In this document: piece by piece, positions 18,384-27,457 of the stretch
How the letters are laid out: each line of letters starts with the position of its first letter
Numbering within the stretch: the stretch's first letter is position 1
From: Gammaproteobacteria bacterium
GTDB taxonomy: Bacteria; Pseudomonadota; Gammaproteobacteria; SZUA-152
Direction: 5' to 3'
Assembly (NCBI GenBank): GCA_021647505.1
Contig: JAKIUN010000004.1
Location: 1-64,000, forward strand
DNA: 64,000 nucleotides
Notes under the pieces: model-generated
What the model saw: only the letters and a program-made list of their open reading frames with translations
Database searches by the model: none
What the model was told of the DNA's origin: nothing
Program-made: the position numbers and the translations under genes

Positions 18384-18869
18384 ATGTCGAGACCCGCAGA
18401 TTTTGATGCGATCATGCCGTTGTCTTTGTTGCCTGGTGCATGGATGCTGGGGATTCGTACCACTGCGCGGGGATTGAGCGGTATAGAGTTCCTGCCCTTG
18501 CAGCCCGGTGTTGCCCCGGGGACGGTATTGGCGGAGCGGGTGGCGAGGCAGCTCGAAAATTACTTTGCCGACCCTGAATGGCAGTTTGAGGTGCCGTTGG
18601 ACTTGCAGGGTAGCGAATTTCAGTTACGGGTCTGGCGATATTTGGGGGAGATTCCAGCTGGCCGACCGCTGAGCTACGGCGGGCTTGCGGCCAATATCGG
18701 CAGTGGCGCGCGTGCGGTGGGCAACGCCTGCCGCAGAAATCCCGTGCCGCTGGTGCTGCCCTGTCACCGTGTGGTGGCGAAGTCCGGCTTGGGTGGTTTC
18801 GCCGGGAGCACACGAGGTGGATTCATGCCGATCAAGCAAGCCCTGCTGGCCCATGAGTCGCAACACTGA
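18384..18869 (+). CDS. ogt: Methylated-DNA-protein-cysteine methyltransferase
   Basis: Suicide repair protein that removes the methyl group from O6-methylguanine. The acceptor is about Cys127 in the VLPCHRVV motif; the helix-turn-helix region RPLSYGGLAANIGSGARAVGNA precedes it. At 161 aa it is normal for Ogt. The start is the ATG of MSRPADF, after a GGGGGTAACGAAGTG region; an upstream start at 18315 lies inside the rplS terminator and is rejected. It overlaps or abuts xerD, so the two may be co-transcribed. Confidence 0.92.
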   Translation: MSRPADFDAIMPLSLLPGAWMLGIRTTARGLSGIEFLPLQPGVAPGTVLAERVARQLENYFADPEWQFEVPLDLQGSEFQLRVWRYLGEIPAGRPLSYGGLAANIGSGARAVGNACRRNPVPLVLPCHRVVAKSGLGGFAGSTRGGFMPIKQALLAHESQH

Positions 18870-18870
18870 A

Positions 18871-19773
18871 ATGGCGCTGGCCGACAGCGAACAGACGGAA
18901 ATTGAACGTTTCCTCGATGCCCTGTGGATGGAGCGGGGCCTGAGTGCCAATACCCTGTTGGCCTATCGGCGGGATCTGGAAGGCTTTACGCGATGGCTGA
19001 TGACGCAGGACTGCGGGCTGTTGCAGGCTGGGCGTGGCCAGTTGCAGGACTTTCTTGCCTGGCGGCATCAGGCTGGCAGCCAGCCCCGCAGCATCGCCCG
19101 GCAGCTTTCGTGTCTGCGGCGCTTTTACCGGTTTTCTGTTCGGGAAGGCCGCATACAGCAGGATCCGACGGAGCGCATCGATGCGCCAAAGATCGGGCGC
19201 CCACTGCCGGAGGCGCTGACCGAAGCTGACGTCGAGGCCCTGCTGGCGGCGCCACAGACCGGTGATGTGTTGGGCTTGCGCGACCGGGCCATGCTGGAGC
19301 TGTTGTATGCCACCGGCCTGCGAGTCTCTGAGCTGGTGAACCTGAAGCTGGGGGAGGTCAACACGCGCCAGGGCGTGCTGTGTACCCAGGGTAAGGGCGG
19401 CAAGGTACGCTTGGTGCCGTTGGGCGAGGAGGCGCTGGATTGGCTGGCGCGCTACCTGTCGACGGCCCGGCTGGAATTGCTCAGGGGGCGGTTGTGCGAT
19501 GCTGTCTTTGTTACCCGGCGCGGCGGGCCGCTGACGCGACAGGCCTTCTGGTACCTCATCAAGCGCCATGCGCAGCAAGCCGGTATTCACAAACACCTGT
19601 CGCCGCATACCCTGCGTCACAGCTTCGCCACCCACCTGCTCAATCACGGCGCTGACCTGCGTGTGGTGCAGATGTTGCTTGGCCACAGTGACTTGTCCAC
19701 GACACAAATTTATACTCATGTGGCCAATGAGCGACTGAAAGAGCTGCATGCGGCGCATCATCCGCGTGGTTGA
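18871..19773 (+). CDS. xerD: Site-specific tyrosine recombinase XerD
   Basis: Resolves chromosome dimers at dif together with XerC. From MALADSEQ it is 300 aa, matching E. coli XerD. The N-terminal SAM-like core-binding domain ([23 protein letters not shown]) precedes the catalytic domain with Arg in ATGLRVSEL, Lys in [35 protein letters not shown] and the tyrosine nucleophile. An ATG at 18853 would add six residues and overlap ogt. It is an ordinary chromosomal XerD, not an integrase of a mobile element. Confidence 0.95.
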   Translation: MALADSEQTEIERFLDALWMERGLSANTLLAYRRDLEGFTRWLMTQDCGLLQAGRGQLQDFLAWRHQAGSQPRSIARQLSCLRRFYRFSVREGRIQQDPTERIDAPKIGRPLPEALTEADVEALLAAPQTGDVLGLRDRAMLELLYATGLRVSELVNLKLGEVNTRQGVLCTQGKGGKVRLVPLGEEALDWLARYLSTARLELLRGRLCDAVFVTRRGGPLTRQAFWYLIKRHAQQAGIHKHLSPHTLRHSFATHLLNHGADLRVVQMLLGHSDLSTTQIYTHVANERLKELHAAHHPRG

Positions 19774-19820
19774 CGTACGATGAATCGCGTGATGGACAGA
19801 TAACAGATAGAGGATTCGCT

Positions 19821-20303
19821 ATGCCGTCTTTTGATGTGGTTTCCGAAGTGGATATGCACGAGCTGGGCAATGCCGTGGATCAGGCCAATCGTGAAGTGAA
19901 TACCCGTTTCGATTTCAAAGGTGCGGATGCCCATATTGAATCATCGGGCGCTGAGATCACGCTTTCCGCAGAAAATGAGTTCCAGCTACAGCAGATGATG
20001 GATATTTTGCAGAAAAAGATGGTCAAACGCGGAGTGGATATCGGCTGCCTCGATATCGCTGAGGCCGAGAGCAGTGGCATCCGCGCCAAACAGAAGGTGA
20101 CCGTAAGGCAGGGTGTGGACAAAGAGGCGGCACGTAAAATCGTCAAGCTGATTAAGGAGATGAAACTCAAAATTCAGGCGGCGATACAGGGTGAGCAGGT
20201 GCGTGTTACGGCAAAAAAACGCGATGACCTACAGCAGGTAATGGCCATGCTGCGTGAACAGAAGCTGGATTTACCGCTGCAATTTACCAACTTCAGAGAC
20301 TAA
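19821..20303 (+). CDS. yajQ: YajQ-family nucleotide-binding protein
   Basis: A 160-aa protein of the YajQ/UPF0234 family, some members of which bind cyclic di-GMP and act with transcription factors. [18 protein letters not shown] opens the protein, and the family motifs NTRFDFKG and [13 protein letters not shown] follow; the C-terminus [10 protein letters not shown] is typical. The upstream in-frame start at 19770 is rejected since it adds residues not found in the family. It lies between xerD and dsbC. Confidence 0.93.
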   Translation: MPSFDVVSEVDMHELGNAVDQANREVNTRFDFKGADAHIESSGAEITLSAENEFQLQQMMDILQKKMVKRGVDIGCLDIAEAESSGIRAKQKVTVRQGVDKEAARKIVKLIKEMKLKIQAAIQGEQVRVTAKKRDDLQQVMAMLREQKLDLPLQFTNFRD

Positions 20304-20379
20304 CAATCCGATCGGGATCCGTCATACAGTCACGGATTCAGGCGCAACAAAAACAGCCGGGTGCTGACGAGGATGATGA

Positions 20380-21120
20380 ATGAATAAAATGACACGTGGA
20401 ATACTGCTGACCTTTCTGGCCTTGCCCCTGATGTTGGTGGCGGCCGGGAGCAATGTCTCCGCAGGCGAGAGCGAGGATTTGACGGCGGTAAAGGAGGCGT
20501 TGAAGGCCGCAGTACCGCAGTCCGACCCCGATAGTCTGACGGCCTCTCCCTTTCCCGGCATGTACGAAGCTGTCTATGGTGCGCAGGTTTTCTACATATC
20601 CAGTGACGGGCGCTATCTGTTGGAAGGCGACCTGTTCGATTTAAAGACCCGCACCAATTTGTCGGAGCTTAAGCGTCAGGTGGGGCGTGCCAAGGTGGTG
20701 AATGCTATTGACCCCAAGACGATGATCATTTTTGCGGCCGAAAATCCCAAGTACATCGTCAACGCATTTACCGATATCGACTGTGGTTACTGCCGTAAGC
20801 TGCACCGCGAAATGGCCGACTACAACAAGCTGGGTATTACCATGCGTTATCTGGCCTTTCCGCGCGCGGGAGTGAATTCGGAGTCATACCAGAAGGCCGT
20901 GTCTGTTTGGTGTGCGGAAGACCGAGAGACGGCCATGACTGAGGCCAAATTAGGCGCGACACCCGCAAAGCGTGAGTGTGACAATCCGGTGCAGGCGCAC
21001 ATGACCGCTGCCCGTGTCGTTGGCGTGAGTGGCACCCCCTCGTTGGTGCTGGATACTGGACGGGTTATTCCGGGCTATGTGGAGCCGCAGCGCCTGTTGC
21101 AGATGCTGGAACAGCCTTAG
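20380..21120 (+). CDS. dsbC: Thiol:disulfide interchange protein DsbC
   Basis: Periplasmic disulfide isomerase, 246 aa, with a cleavable signal peptide (hydrophobic core at about residues 9-22, Ala-Gly at the end). The DsbC dimerisation domain covers about 30-95. The thioredoxin domain has the catalytic CGYC at about 135-138 and a cis-proline in SGTPSLVLD. xerD-dsbC adjacency is known from enterobacteria, with yajQ inserted here. Confidence 0.95.
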   Translation: MNKMTRGILLTFLALPLMLVAAGSNVSAGESEDLTAVKEALKAAVPQSDPDSLTASPFPGMYEAVYGAQVFYISSDGRYLLEGDLFDLKTRTNLSELKRQVGRAKVVNAIDPKTMIIFAAENPKYIVNAFTDIDCGYCRKLHREMADYNKLGITMRYLAFPRAGVNSESYQKAVSVWCAEDRETAMTEAKLGATPAKRECDNPVQAHMTAARVVGVSGTPSLVLDTGRVIPGYVEPQRLLQMLEQP

Positions 21121-21208
21121 ATAGAGCGGTTCAGCAAGTGCTCCTGCGGTGCCATGAACGCTGCAGGTCACCGTGGATCGCCAATACTGACTTGATGATG
21201 AATCACTT

Positions 21209-21244
21209 ACCTGGATATTTCATGGATTTATGAAATATCCAGGT
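21209..21244. repeat. Perfect 15-bp hairpin downstream of dsbC
   Basis: ACCTGGATATTTCAT (21209-21223) and its exact reverse complement (21230-21244) flank a six-base loop GGATTT. It has no T-run. It may act as a transcript-end or RNA-processing structure for dsbC, or be a small palindromic repeat. Confidence 0.7.
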
Positions 21245-21433
21245 GATCATGTCTTGCCAACCGTCTGCAGCCCCGATTTTGTAGGAATTTTCTGAAATCT
21301 CTGTAAGCTCTCAAGGGCTCGATGTAGGTCACTGTCGGGTGCAGGTGAATTACCGGCTTGTTTATATTGCAAAAAATGAAATCAAATCGTTTGTTATCTG
21401 TAAATCGTATTTTGACTGCCTGTTTTTCCCCTC

Positions 21434-21461
21434 TTGTTAAGTCATTGTTCTCTGATATCCT
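21434..21461 (+). promoter_or_regulatory. Candidate sigma-70 promoter of the RsmZ-like RNA
   Basis: TTGTTA (21434-21439) and TATCCT (21456-21461) are 16 bases apart and would start the RNA near 21468. Each matches four of six consensus bases. A half-site TGTAAG of the GacA box occurs at 21302-21307, but its partner half is not seen. The promoter is a proposal. Confidence 0.4.
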
Positions 21462-21467
21462 CTTGCT

Positions 21468-21612
21468 CAAGTTCTTCTTTGCCCTCGGGCAAACCAAGGA
21501 TGACATCAGGGATGGCCACAGGGAAGTTGTCGAAGGATCGACGCGGTCGGGGATTGACCGGCAAGGAGGTAACGGAGGCGGCTACCGGGACGGGTCGCCT
21601 CCGCTTTTTTTT
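21468..21612 (+). ncRNA. RsmZ/CsrB-like small RNA that would sequester CsrA/RsmA
   Basis: Eight GGA motifs occur in 93 nt, their GGA triplets starting at 21498, 21510, 21522, 21535, 21551, 21565, 21574 and 21588. Several sit in hairpin loops: GTCG-AAGGAT-CGAC (21529-21542), CGGTC-GGGGATT-GACCG (21544-21560), CATC-AGG-GATG (21504-21514), and the terminator loop containing CCGGGA. A stem TTTGCC-CTCG-GGCAAA (21478-21493) opens the molecule and a strong terminator closes it. In pseudomonads rsmZ lies beside fdxA, as this one does, with mutS close by. Length of about 145 nt fits the family. Such RNAs are induced by GacS/GacA and titrate CsrA/RsmA away from mRNAs. The short open frames across it are judged spurious. 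The 5' end is estimated. Confidence 0.8.
21573..21612 (+). terminator. Rho-independent terminator of the RsmZ-like RNA
   Basis: CGGAGGCG (21573-21580) pairs with CGCCTCCG (21596-21603), followed by CTTTTTTTT. The loop itself carries a GGA motif. Confidence 0.93.
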
Positions 21613-21736
21613 GAGGGCGTCCAAAACAACCTGCTACAGTAAGCGATTCACATCCTGCCCGTATTATTCTGCCGCAGTACTGACTCACCAATGGGCTTTG
21701 CAGCGCAATTCCTGATGTTGCGCTGAGACAAGGCCG

Positions 21737-22060
21737 TCAGCGTTCGAGATATTTTAGTTTATCGGGTTTACCATCCCATTCCTTGGCATCGGGCGGGGGA
21801 TCCTTCATTTCCGTGATCACCGGCCACCCCTTCGCCAGTTCGGCATTCAATTCCAGAAAATGCTCCTGATCCTCCGGCACGTCGTCCTCGGCAAAGATGG
21901 CTTCGGCCGGACATTCGGGTACGCAGAGGGTGCAGTCAATACATTCCTCTGGATTGATGACCAGGAAATTGGGGCCTTCGTGGAAGCAGTCCACCGGGCA
22001 CACTTCTACACAATCCGTGTACTTACATTTGATGCAGTTTTCGGTGACAACGTAGGTCAT
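21737..22060 (-). CDS. fdxA: 7Fe-8S ferredoxin FdxA
   Basis: A 107-aa ferredoxin with one 3Fe-4S and one 4Fe-4S cluster. Cysteines at about 9, 12 (replaced pattern CIKCKYTDC), 17, 21, 40, 43, 46 and 50 form the two cluster motifs, followed by the long C-terminal extension characteristic of FdxA. It acts as an electron carrier; partner enzymes are not visible nearby. It is convergent with the RsmZ-like RNA. Confidence 0.95.
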   Translation of the reverse strand: MTYVVTENCIKCKYTDCVEVCPVDCFHEGPNFLVINPEECIDCTLCVPECPAEAIFAEDDVPEDQEHFLELNAELAKGWPVITEMKDPPPDAKEWDGKPDKLKYLER

Positions 22061-22103
22061 GAGATTTCTCCGACTGGATGGCGCGCGCGGTAATCACGGG
22101 TGG

Positions 22104-22375
22104 CTAGGGTCTGTTGATGTTTCATTTTCATCCCTGTTGCGCCTGAAAACGTGCCAATCAAGGCGCGAGGAGAGAGGTTTGGTTGTCACCCAATGAACGA
22201 CGAGCAACGCCGAGTGGCGCGTTTTCAGGCGCAACCCGCAGGGCTGGGCCGCTTTTTCCGTCCTGCTGCATTGTCAATCGCCCGTGCAGAACAACTACAC
22301 GGCGTTTCTTCCGCCTTGCAGGGCGAAAAAAAGCGGCTCCAGCAGTGGTGAAAATGAAACATCAACAGACCCTAG
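22104..22375. mobile_element. MITE-like element with perfect 27-bp terminal inverted repeats
   Basis: The ends 22104-22130 and 22349-22375 are exact reverse complements, both starting CTAGGGTCTGTTGATG. Inside, 22136-22151 and 22220-22235 form a second perfect 16-bp inverted repeat starting GTTGCGCCTG. There is no transposase; the open frame at 22151-22351 is a by-product. The element sits between fdxA and the Kelch lipoprotein. TA or CTAG at the ends would fit an IS630/Tc1-type target, which is an inference. Confidence 0.85.
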
Positions 22376-22462
22376 TGTAAAGGGTACTTCAAATTATGAG
22401 AAGCGCCCTGTAGCCTGTGACAGAAAATTGGCCGTGAATTTGATATTTGGCATGGAGATAAT

Positions 22463-23821
22463 ATGAAGAGACATTTTGTGCGTGGTTTACTGGTTCTGTT
22501 TTGCGGCCTGTTGTTGATCGCCTGCGAGGAAGATGCCCCGCCGCTCGAATGGGTGCCGGGTTGGCAGCAGGGCCCAAACACCCTGGTGAGCCGCTCTGGT
22601 GCAGCTGCACTGGAGATCAACGGCGTCATTCATCTCATCGGCGGGGTGGATGGTCGTGAATTCCGCGCCAGTTCAGAGTATGCCCGTATCCTGCCTGATG
22701 GCAGTCTGTCCGATTGGCAGTCGGGGCCGCCCCTCAATGTGGAACGGGGCTTTTTTACCGCCACAGTGAGTGGCAAGTACGTTTATGTCGCCGGCGGAGG
22801 GCGTGGCCCCAACGGTAGTATTCAGCTCGCCTCGGTGGAGCGTGCGGAGATTCTCGCCGACGGTACACTTGGCCCCTGGCAGTTGGAAAAATACGCACTG
22901 AATGTCAAACGGCGCTGCTCGCGCCTGTTGGTGTTGGGTAACCATATTTACGCCTTTGGCGGCTTCGGCGGCACCCTGCTGGATACGGTGGAAAGCACCA
23001 GGATTCTACCCGATGGCTCGCTGGATGAGTGGCTGGTGCGGGACGAGCGTATGACGGTGGCGCGTTATATTTCCGGCTCATTGGCGGCCGATGGCCGGGC
23101 CTATCTGATCGGTGGTCACGACAAGGTGCGAGGGGTGGGCATCAAAAACGTGGAATGGAGTCACGAGACGGCCGATGAGCCGGGCTTTATTGATCCCTGG
23201 CAGGTCACGGCGCCGCTGCTCACCGGGCGTTACGGGCTGGAGGTGGCGCGTCATGGCGACTATCTCTATGCCGTTGGTGGGCTCGACGGCGCACGCTATC
23301 TCGACAGTATCGAAAAGGCCCGCTTGAAGCCTGAGGGTGGGATTGAGGCCTGGGCTGAAAGCACGCCCATGGCCTCGCCGCGTGAAGGCATGAATGTCAT
23401 CGTCAAGAATGATCAAATCTACGTCATCGGTGGTGGCAATTTGCAGGGTTACCCCGGCAGCGTGGAATACGCCACCTTCGATGCTAATGGCGACATTGGT
23501 TTCTGGGCCATGCCAGAGGCGGCGAAAAGGCATCGCGAGGCCATTGCTGCGCGCGAGGCGGCCAGGGCGGTGTTGCCCAATGAGGCGGTGATTGTGGAGA
23601 ATATCAAGACCGACGGCTATTCTTATCTGCAGGTAAGGCGTGACGATGGCGCAGTGGCTTGGCTGGCCGGTTCGCGCACGGATCTACCCACGGGCAGCCG
23701 TATCCAGTTTGCCGATGGCGTGTTTATGTCCAACTTCTACAGCAAGGAACTCAAGCGCAATTTCCCGGCAGTGATGTTCATTGGTGAGCTCCGCCCGGTG
23801 AAGGCAGAGAGTGGCGGTTGA
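22463..23821 (+). CDS. Kelch-repeat lipoprotein
   Basis: A 452-aa protein with a type II signal peptide (hydrophobic stretch and LLLIAC, lipid-accepting cysteine about residue 21). The middle is a series of Kelch-type blades: about six repeats of IGG-V-D followed by SVERAEILADGTLGPW-like segments, forming a beta-propeller. A different C-terminal domain from about residue 365 (NEAVIVENIKTDGYSYLQV) looks like an SH3-like/OB region. Kelch propellers bind proteins or carbohydrates; the ligand is unknown. It is inserted between fdxA and mutS, and has its own AAGAG site before the ATG. Confidence 0.85.
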   Translation: MKRHFVRGLLVLFCGLLLIACEEDAPPLEWVPGWQQGPNTLVSRSGAAALEINGVIHLIGGVDGREFRASSEYARILPDGSLSDWQSGPPLNVERGFFTATVSGKYVYVAGGGRGPNGSIQLASVERAEILADGTLGPWQLEKYALNVKRRCSRLLVLGNHIYAFGGFGGTLLDTVESTRILPDGSLDEWLVRDERMTVARYISGSLAADGRAYLIGGHDKVRGVGIKNVEWSHETADEPGFIDPWQVTAPLLTGRYGLEVARHGDYLYAVGGLDGARYLDSIEKARLKPEGGIEAWAESTPMASPREGMNVIVKNDQIYVIGGGNLQGYPGSVEYATFDANGDIGFWAMPEAAKRHREAIAAREAARAVLPNEAVIVENIKTDGYSYLQVRRDDGAVAWLAGSRTDLPTGSRIQFADGVFMSNFYSKELKRNFPAVMFIGELRPVKAESGG

Positions 23822-23901
23822 GCGCGCAGGCATTGATGGGATGTTTGAGGGAGAGGGTATCGACGGCAATGCCATTAAGCTAGCACAGTCATGTCTGTTT
23901 G

Positions 23902-23974
23902 GTAGGTTGGCGGTGAGCCTGCGAACCCCAACGAAACCAGCCATGTTGGGGTTCCTGCGTCACCACCAACCTAC
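23902..23974. repeat. Imperfect GTAGGTTGG inverted repeat
   Basis: Arms begin GTAGGTTGG (23902) and end CCAACCTAC (23974), with inner pairing of AACCCCAAC and GTTGGGGTT. This type of repeat recurs between genes in gammaproteobacteria. It could end the Kelch gene transcript. Confidence 0.65.
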
Positions 23975-24085
23975 AACAAGCAGGACGTTAGGTTTAACTT
24001 AATGGTATTGGTATCGACGAGCTAAACCAGTAGCCTGGGGTGTTGGCACGATAGATTCCCAGGTTTCGCTACGCTCAACCCATAC

Positions 24086-26680
24086 TTACTTTGATGTGTT
24101 CAGCAATTCGCGCAGATGATAGAGGGCATCCAGGGCCTGACGGGGCGTGAGATCGTCGGGATCGGTTTCGCGCAGGGCGTCGAGGGCGGGATTGCTGGAA
24201 TCTTCGCTGGCTTCGGCGAACAGGGAAAACTGCTGTGCGGCGGGCGGCGCCGATTGTTCGTGCAGACTTTGTGTTTCCAGTCGTTTGAGGTGTTCGCGGG
24301 CGCGCTGGATCACGGCGGACGGCACGCCGGCCAGGGCGGCGACCTGTAGACCATAGCTTTGATTGGCTGGCCCTTCCTTGACCGTGTGCATAAAGATGAT
24401 GCCATCGCCATGTTCCACGGCATCGAGGTGCACATTGGCCACGCCGGGCAGGTCTTCCGGCAAGGTGGTGAGTTCAAAATAATGCGTGGCGAAGAGGCTG
24501 AAGGCGCGCACGCCGGCGGCCAGTTGTTCGGCGCAGGCCCAGGCCAGTGACAGGCCGTCGAAGGTGGATGTGCCGCGGCCGACTTCGTCCATCAATACCA
24601 GGCTGCGCTCAGTGGCATTGTGCAGGATATTGGCGGTTTCGGTCATTTCCACCATGAAAGTGGAGCGGCCACCGGCGAGGTCGTCGGAGGCGCCGATGCG
24701 GGTAAAAATGCGGTCGAAGGGGCCGATCACGGCGCGGCTGGCGGGGACGAAACTGCCGGTGTAGGCGAGCAGGGTGATCAACGCGGTCTGGCGCATGTAG
24801 GTGGATTTGCCGCCCATATTGGGGCCGGTGATGACCAGCATGCGGCGCTGCTCGTCGAAGCGCACGTCGTTGGGGATGAAGGGATCATTGAGCACCTGTT
24901 CCACCACCGGGTGCCGCCCGCTTTCAATTAACAGGCCCGGCGTGTCGCTCATTTCCGGCTGACACAGGTTGAGGCTTTCCGCGCGTTCCGACAGGTTGGC
25001 CAGGGCGTCCAGCTCGGCCAGTGCCGCCGCCGAGTCCTGCAGAGCGGGAAGATATTCCGCCAGATAATCGAACAATTCCTCGTACAGCGCCTTTTCGCGC
25101 ACCAGGGCGCGTTCGTTGGCGCTCAGGGCCTTGTCCTCGAAGGCCTTGAGTTCCGGCGTGATGTAGCGCTCTGCACCTTTCAGGGTCTGTCGACGGACAT
25201 AGTCGGCGGGTACCTTGTCGGCGTGGATACGGCTGATTTCGATGTAATAACCATGCACGCGGTTGTAGGCGACTTTCAGGGCACTGATGCCGGTGCGCTC
25301 GCGTTCGCGGGTTTCCAGGTCTAACAGGAATTGGCCGGCGTCTTTTTTGATCGAGCGCAGTTCGTCCAATTCTTCGTCGAAGTCAGGGGCGATGACGCCG
25401 CCGTCGCGGATCAGTACCGGCGGCTCTTCGATGATGGCGCGGACGAGCAATTGGTGCAGTTCGGGGTATTCGCCAATGCGTGCATCGATGCCCTCCAGCG
25501 TGTGGCAGTCCTGGCCAGTGAAAATGCCGGTGAGTGTGCTGCGCAGGCCGGGCAGGCGGCCGAGGGTGGTGCGCAGTTGGGTGAAGTCACGTGGCCGGGC
25601 GCTGCGAATGGCGATGCGGGCGAGGATACGCTCGACATCGCCGATACCGCGCAGGGTTTCCTGGAGGTCTTCGAAGTGCCGTTGCTCCAGCAATACCGCG
25701 ACGGCCTGATGGCGCTGGCGCAGTGGTGTGTGATCGGCCAGGGGGCGATTAATCCAGCGGCGCAGCAGGCGGCTGCCCATGGGCGTGCTGGTGTGATCCA
25801 TGACCCAGGCGAGGGTGTGTTCGCGGCCACCGCTGAGGTTGTTTTCCAGTTCCAGATTGCGCCGGCTGGCGGCGTCCAGCACGATGCTGTCTTCGCGTCG
25901 CTCCACATGCAGGGCGCGGATATGCGGCAGGGCGGTACGCTGGGTATCCTTGACATATTGCAGCGCACAGCCGGCGCTGGCGATGGCCAGGCTCAGACCA
26001 TCGCAGCCGAAGCCGGACAGGTCACGGGTGCCGAACTGCTGAGTCAACAGGCGCAGGGCGGTGTCCAGCTCAAAGTGCCACGGGGCCTGCTGGCGCAGGC
26101 CGCTGCGTTCGCCGTCGATGGGCACGGTGGCGTCTTCGTCGACCAGCAGCTCGGCCGGGTTGAGGCGCTCGATCTCGCCATTCAGGGCCTCATGGCCTTC
26201 CACCTCAAATACCGAAAAACGGCCGCTGCTGACATCGAGTGCGGCGATGCCGTAGCGGCCCTGCTCGCCAGTGACGGCAACCACGAGACTGTCGCGACGT
26301 TCTTCCAGCAGCGCTTCGTCGGTAACCGTGCCGGGGGTGACGATGCGCATGACCTTGCGTTCCACCGGCCCCTTGCTCTTGGCCGGGTCGCCGACCTGTT
26401 CGCAGATGGCGACGGATTCGCCCAGGCGCACCAGTTTGGCGAGATAACCGTCGGCGGCGTGGTAGGGGATGCCGGCCATGGGGATGGGCTCGCCATTGGA
26501 CTTGCCGCGTGCGGTGAGGGTGATGTTCAGCAGGCGCGCGGCCTTGCGGGCATCGTCGAAGAACAGTTCGTAGAAATCGCCCATGCGGTAGAACAGCAGA
26601 GTGTCCGGAAAATCGGCCTTGATGCGCAGAAACTGCTGCATCATGGGCGTGTGTTTGTTGGTTTTTTCTTTGGGATCCAT
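24086..26680 (-). CDS. mutS: DNA mismatch repair protein MutS
   Basis: An 864-aa mismatch-recognition ATPase. The Phe36-X-Glu38 mismatch-stacking motif is in MGDFYELFF. The connector, lever and clamp domains follow. The ATPase has [13 protein letters not shown] (P-loop), [12 protein letters not shown] and [11 protein letters not shown]. The C-terminal tetramerisation/beta-clamp-like tail contains QFSLFAE, a likely clamp-binding motif. The protein is complete and has the ordinary length. The neighbours fdxA and rsmZ-like RNA agree with pseudomonad gene order, apart from the inserted Kelch gene. Confidence 0.97.
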   Translation of the reverse strand: MDPKEKTNKHTPMMQQFLRIKADFPDTLLFYRMGDFYELFFDDARKAARLLNITLTARGKSNGEPIPMAGIPYHAADGYLAKLVRLGESVAICEQVGDPAKSKGPVERKVMRIVTPGTVTDEALLEERRDSLVVAVTGEQGRYGIAALDVSSGRFSVFEVEGHEALNGEIERLNPAELLVDEDATVPIDGERSGLRQQAPWHFELDTALRLLTQQFGTRDLSGFGCDGLSLAIASAGCALQYVKDTQRTALPHIRALHVERREDSIVLDAASRRNLELENNLSGGREHTLAWVMDHTSTPMGSRLLRRWINRPLADHTPLRQRHQAVAVLLEQRHFEDLQETLRGIGDVERILARIAIRSARPRDFTQLRTTLGRLPGLRSTLTGIFTGQDCHTLEGIDARIGEYPELHQLLVRAIIEEPPVLIRDGGVIAPDFDEELDELRSIKKDAGQFLLDLETRERERTGISALKVAYNRVHGYYIEISRIHADKVPADYVRRQTLKGAERYITPELKAFEDKALSANERALVREKALYEELFDYLAEYLPALQDSAAALAELDALANLSERAESLNLCQPEMSDTPGLLIESGRHPVVEQVLNDPFIPNDVRFDEQRRMLVITGPNMGGKSTYMRQTALITLLAYTGSFVPASRAVIGPFDRIFTRIGASDDLAGGRSTFMVEMTETANILHNATERSLVLMDEVGRGTSTFDGLSLAWACAEQLAAGVRAFSLFATHYFELTTLPEDLPGVANVHLDAVEHGDGIIFMHTVKEGPANQSYGLQVAALAGVPSAVIQRAREHLKRLETQSLHEQSAPPAAQQFSLFAEASEDSSNPALDALRETDPDDLTPRQALDALYHLRELLNTSK

Positions 26681-26949
26681 GCGGTTATGCTGATTTAGCT
26701 ATTGATTTGTAAAATATATTCTATCTCGATAGTTACGCGAAGGGGATAAAAAATCGCCCACCCGTGTAATACTCCGCTGCTTGTCCTTCGTAGACACCGG
26801 GCGATGTGATATTTATGAGAAAATTATCAGACCATGTTGCTTATGGTCTGAGGGGTTGTTTTACTGTGGATGGATTGTTGGGGTGGAAGGATCAAAGGTG
26901 TTTCATCGGATCCATGTTCTGATGAAGCACCCGCACAATCGTAATTCCG

Positions 26950-27457
26950 TGAAAATCAAGGGGGTCAGGTCGCACGCCGTTACCGGCGATCAATCTAGCG
27001 GGTTCAAGTCCCGTCCGGGGAATTGCTCATTCACCCCGGTAGTACTGCGGAGCAGTAGCTGAGTAATCAGTTGCTGTAAGTTCCGCGAAGGCAAAGCTGC
27101 AGGCCGCAACGCAAGTGAATCTGTTTAGCCTCGTTAACTTATTGGGGATGTTGACTCTCTGACTTGAAGGGGAAAACTGACATTACCGGCTTGACAATGA
27201 GTGGTTCCGGTAAATCCTCCGGGGTTACAGGAGTGGCATGTAGCGGAAGATTGGTTGTGCAGGGCGGGAGATCCAGTACGGAGGTGTTTGCAGCACCAAC
27301 GGATTGATATAAGCCTTAACCGGTGAAATTGAATCCGGCTGTACTGGAAGTCTGAGGGGTTCATAGTACCGATTGAGGATGAGCGACAACAAAACGACAT
27401 CCGAGGAAAGGAACCCTGCTTTGTTCACGCTTGCCAAAGAGCAAAAGGCGGAGATGA
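26950..27457 (+). ncRNA. 5' part of a group II intron RNA (domain I-IV region)
   Basis: The stretch before the reverse transcriptase has the recognisable primary-sequence pattern of bacterial group II introns: ACCGTTA-like CGTTACCGGCGATC, CTAGCGGGTTCAAGTCCCG, GCAACGCAAGTGAATC and the later GGGGTTACAGGAGTGGCATGTAGC. The exact 5' boundary is not fixed; it is near the GTCGCACGCC at about 26969. The 3' domains V and VI are absent, removed with the C-terminus of the reverse transcriptase. An in-frame peptide at 27373-27570 is probably part of the intron leader, not a gene. Confidence 0.65.

Noticed and set aside
21228..21642. Overlapping open frames on both strands (21228-21506 minus, 21358-21642 plus)
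   Set aside because: No family resemblance or ribosome binding sites; the region is better explained by the hairpin and the RsmZ-like RNA.
22151..22351. 66-aa open frame inside the MITE-like element
   Set aside because: It lies wholly between the element's inverted repeats, and its sequence follows the repeat structure rather than a protein family.
26985..27030. tRNA T-arm-like sequence GCGGGTTCAAGTCCCG
   Set aside because: It resembles a T-arm, but no acceptor stem or anticodon arm fits, and the surrounding sequence is that of a group II intron RNA.
26781..27062. 93-aa open frame before the group II intron
   Set aside because: No family resemblance; it crosses the probable intron boundary. 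A 9-bp hairpin at 26827-26851 is weak and has no clear gene to terminate.
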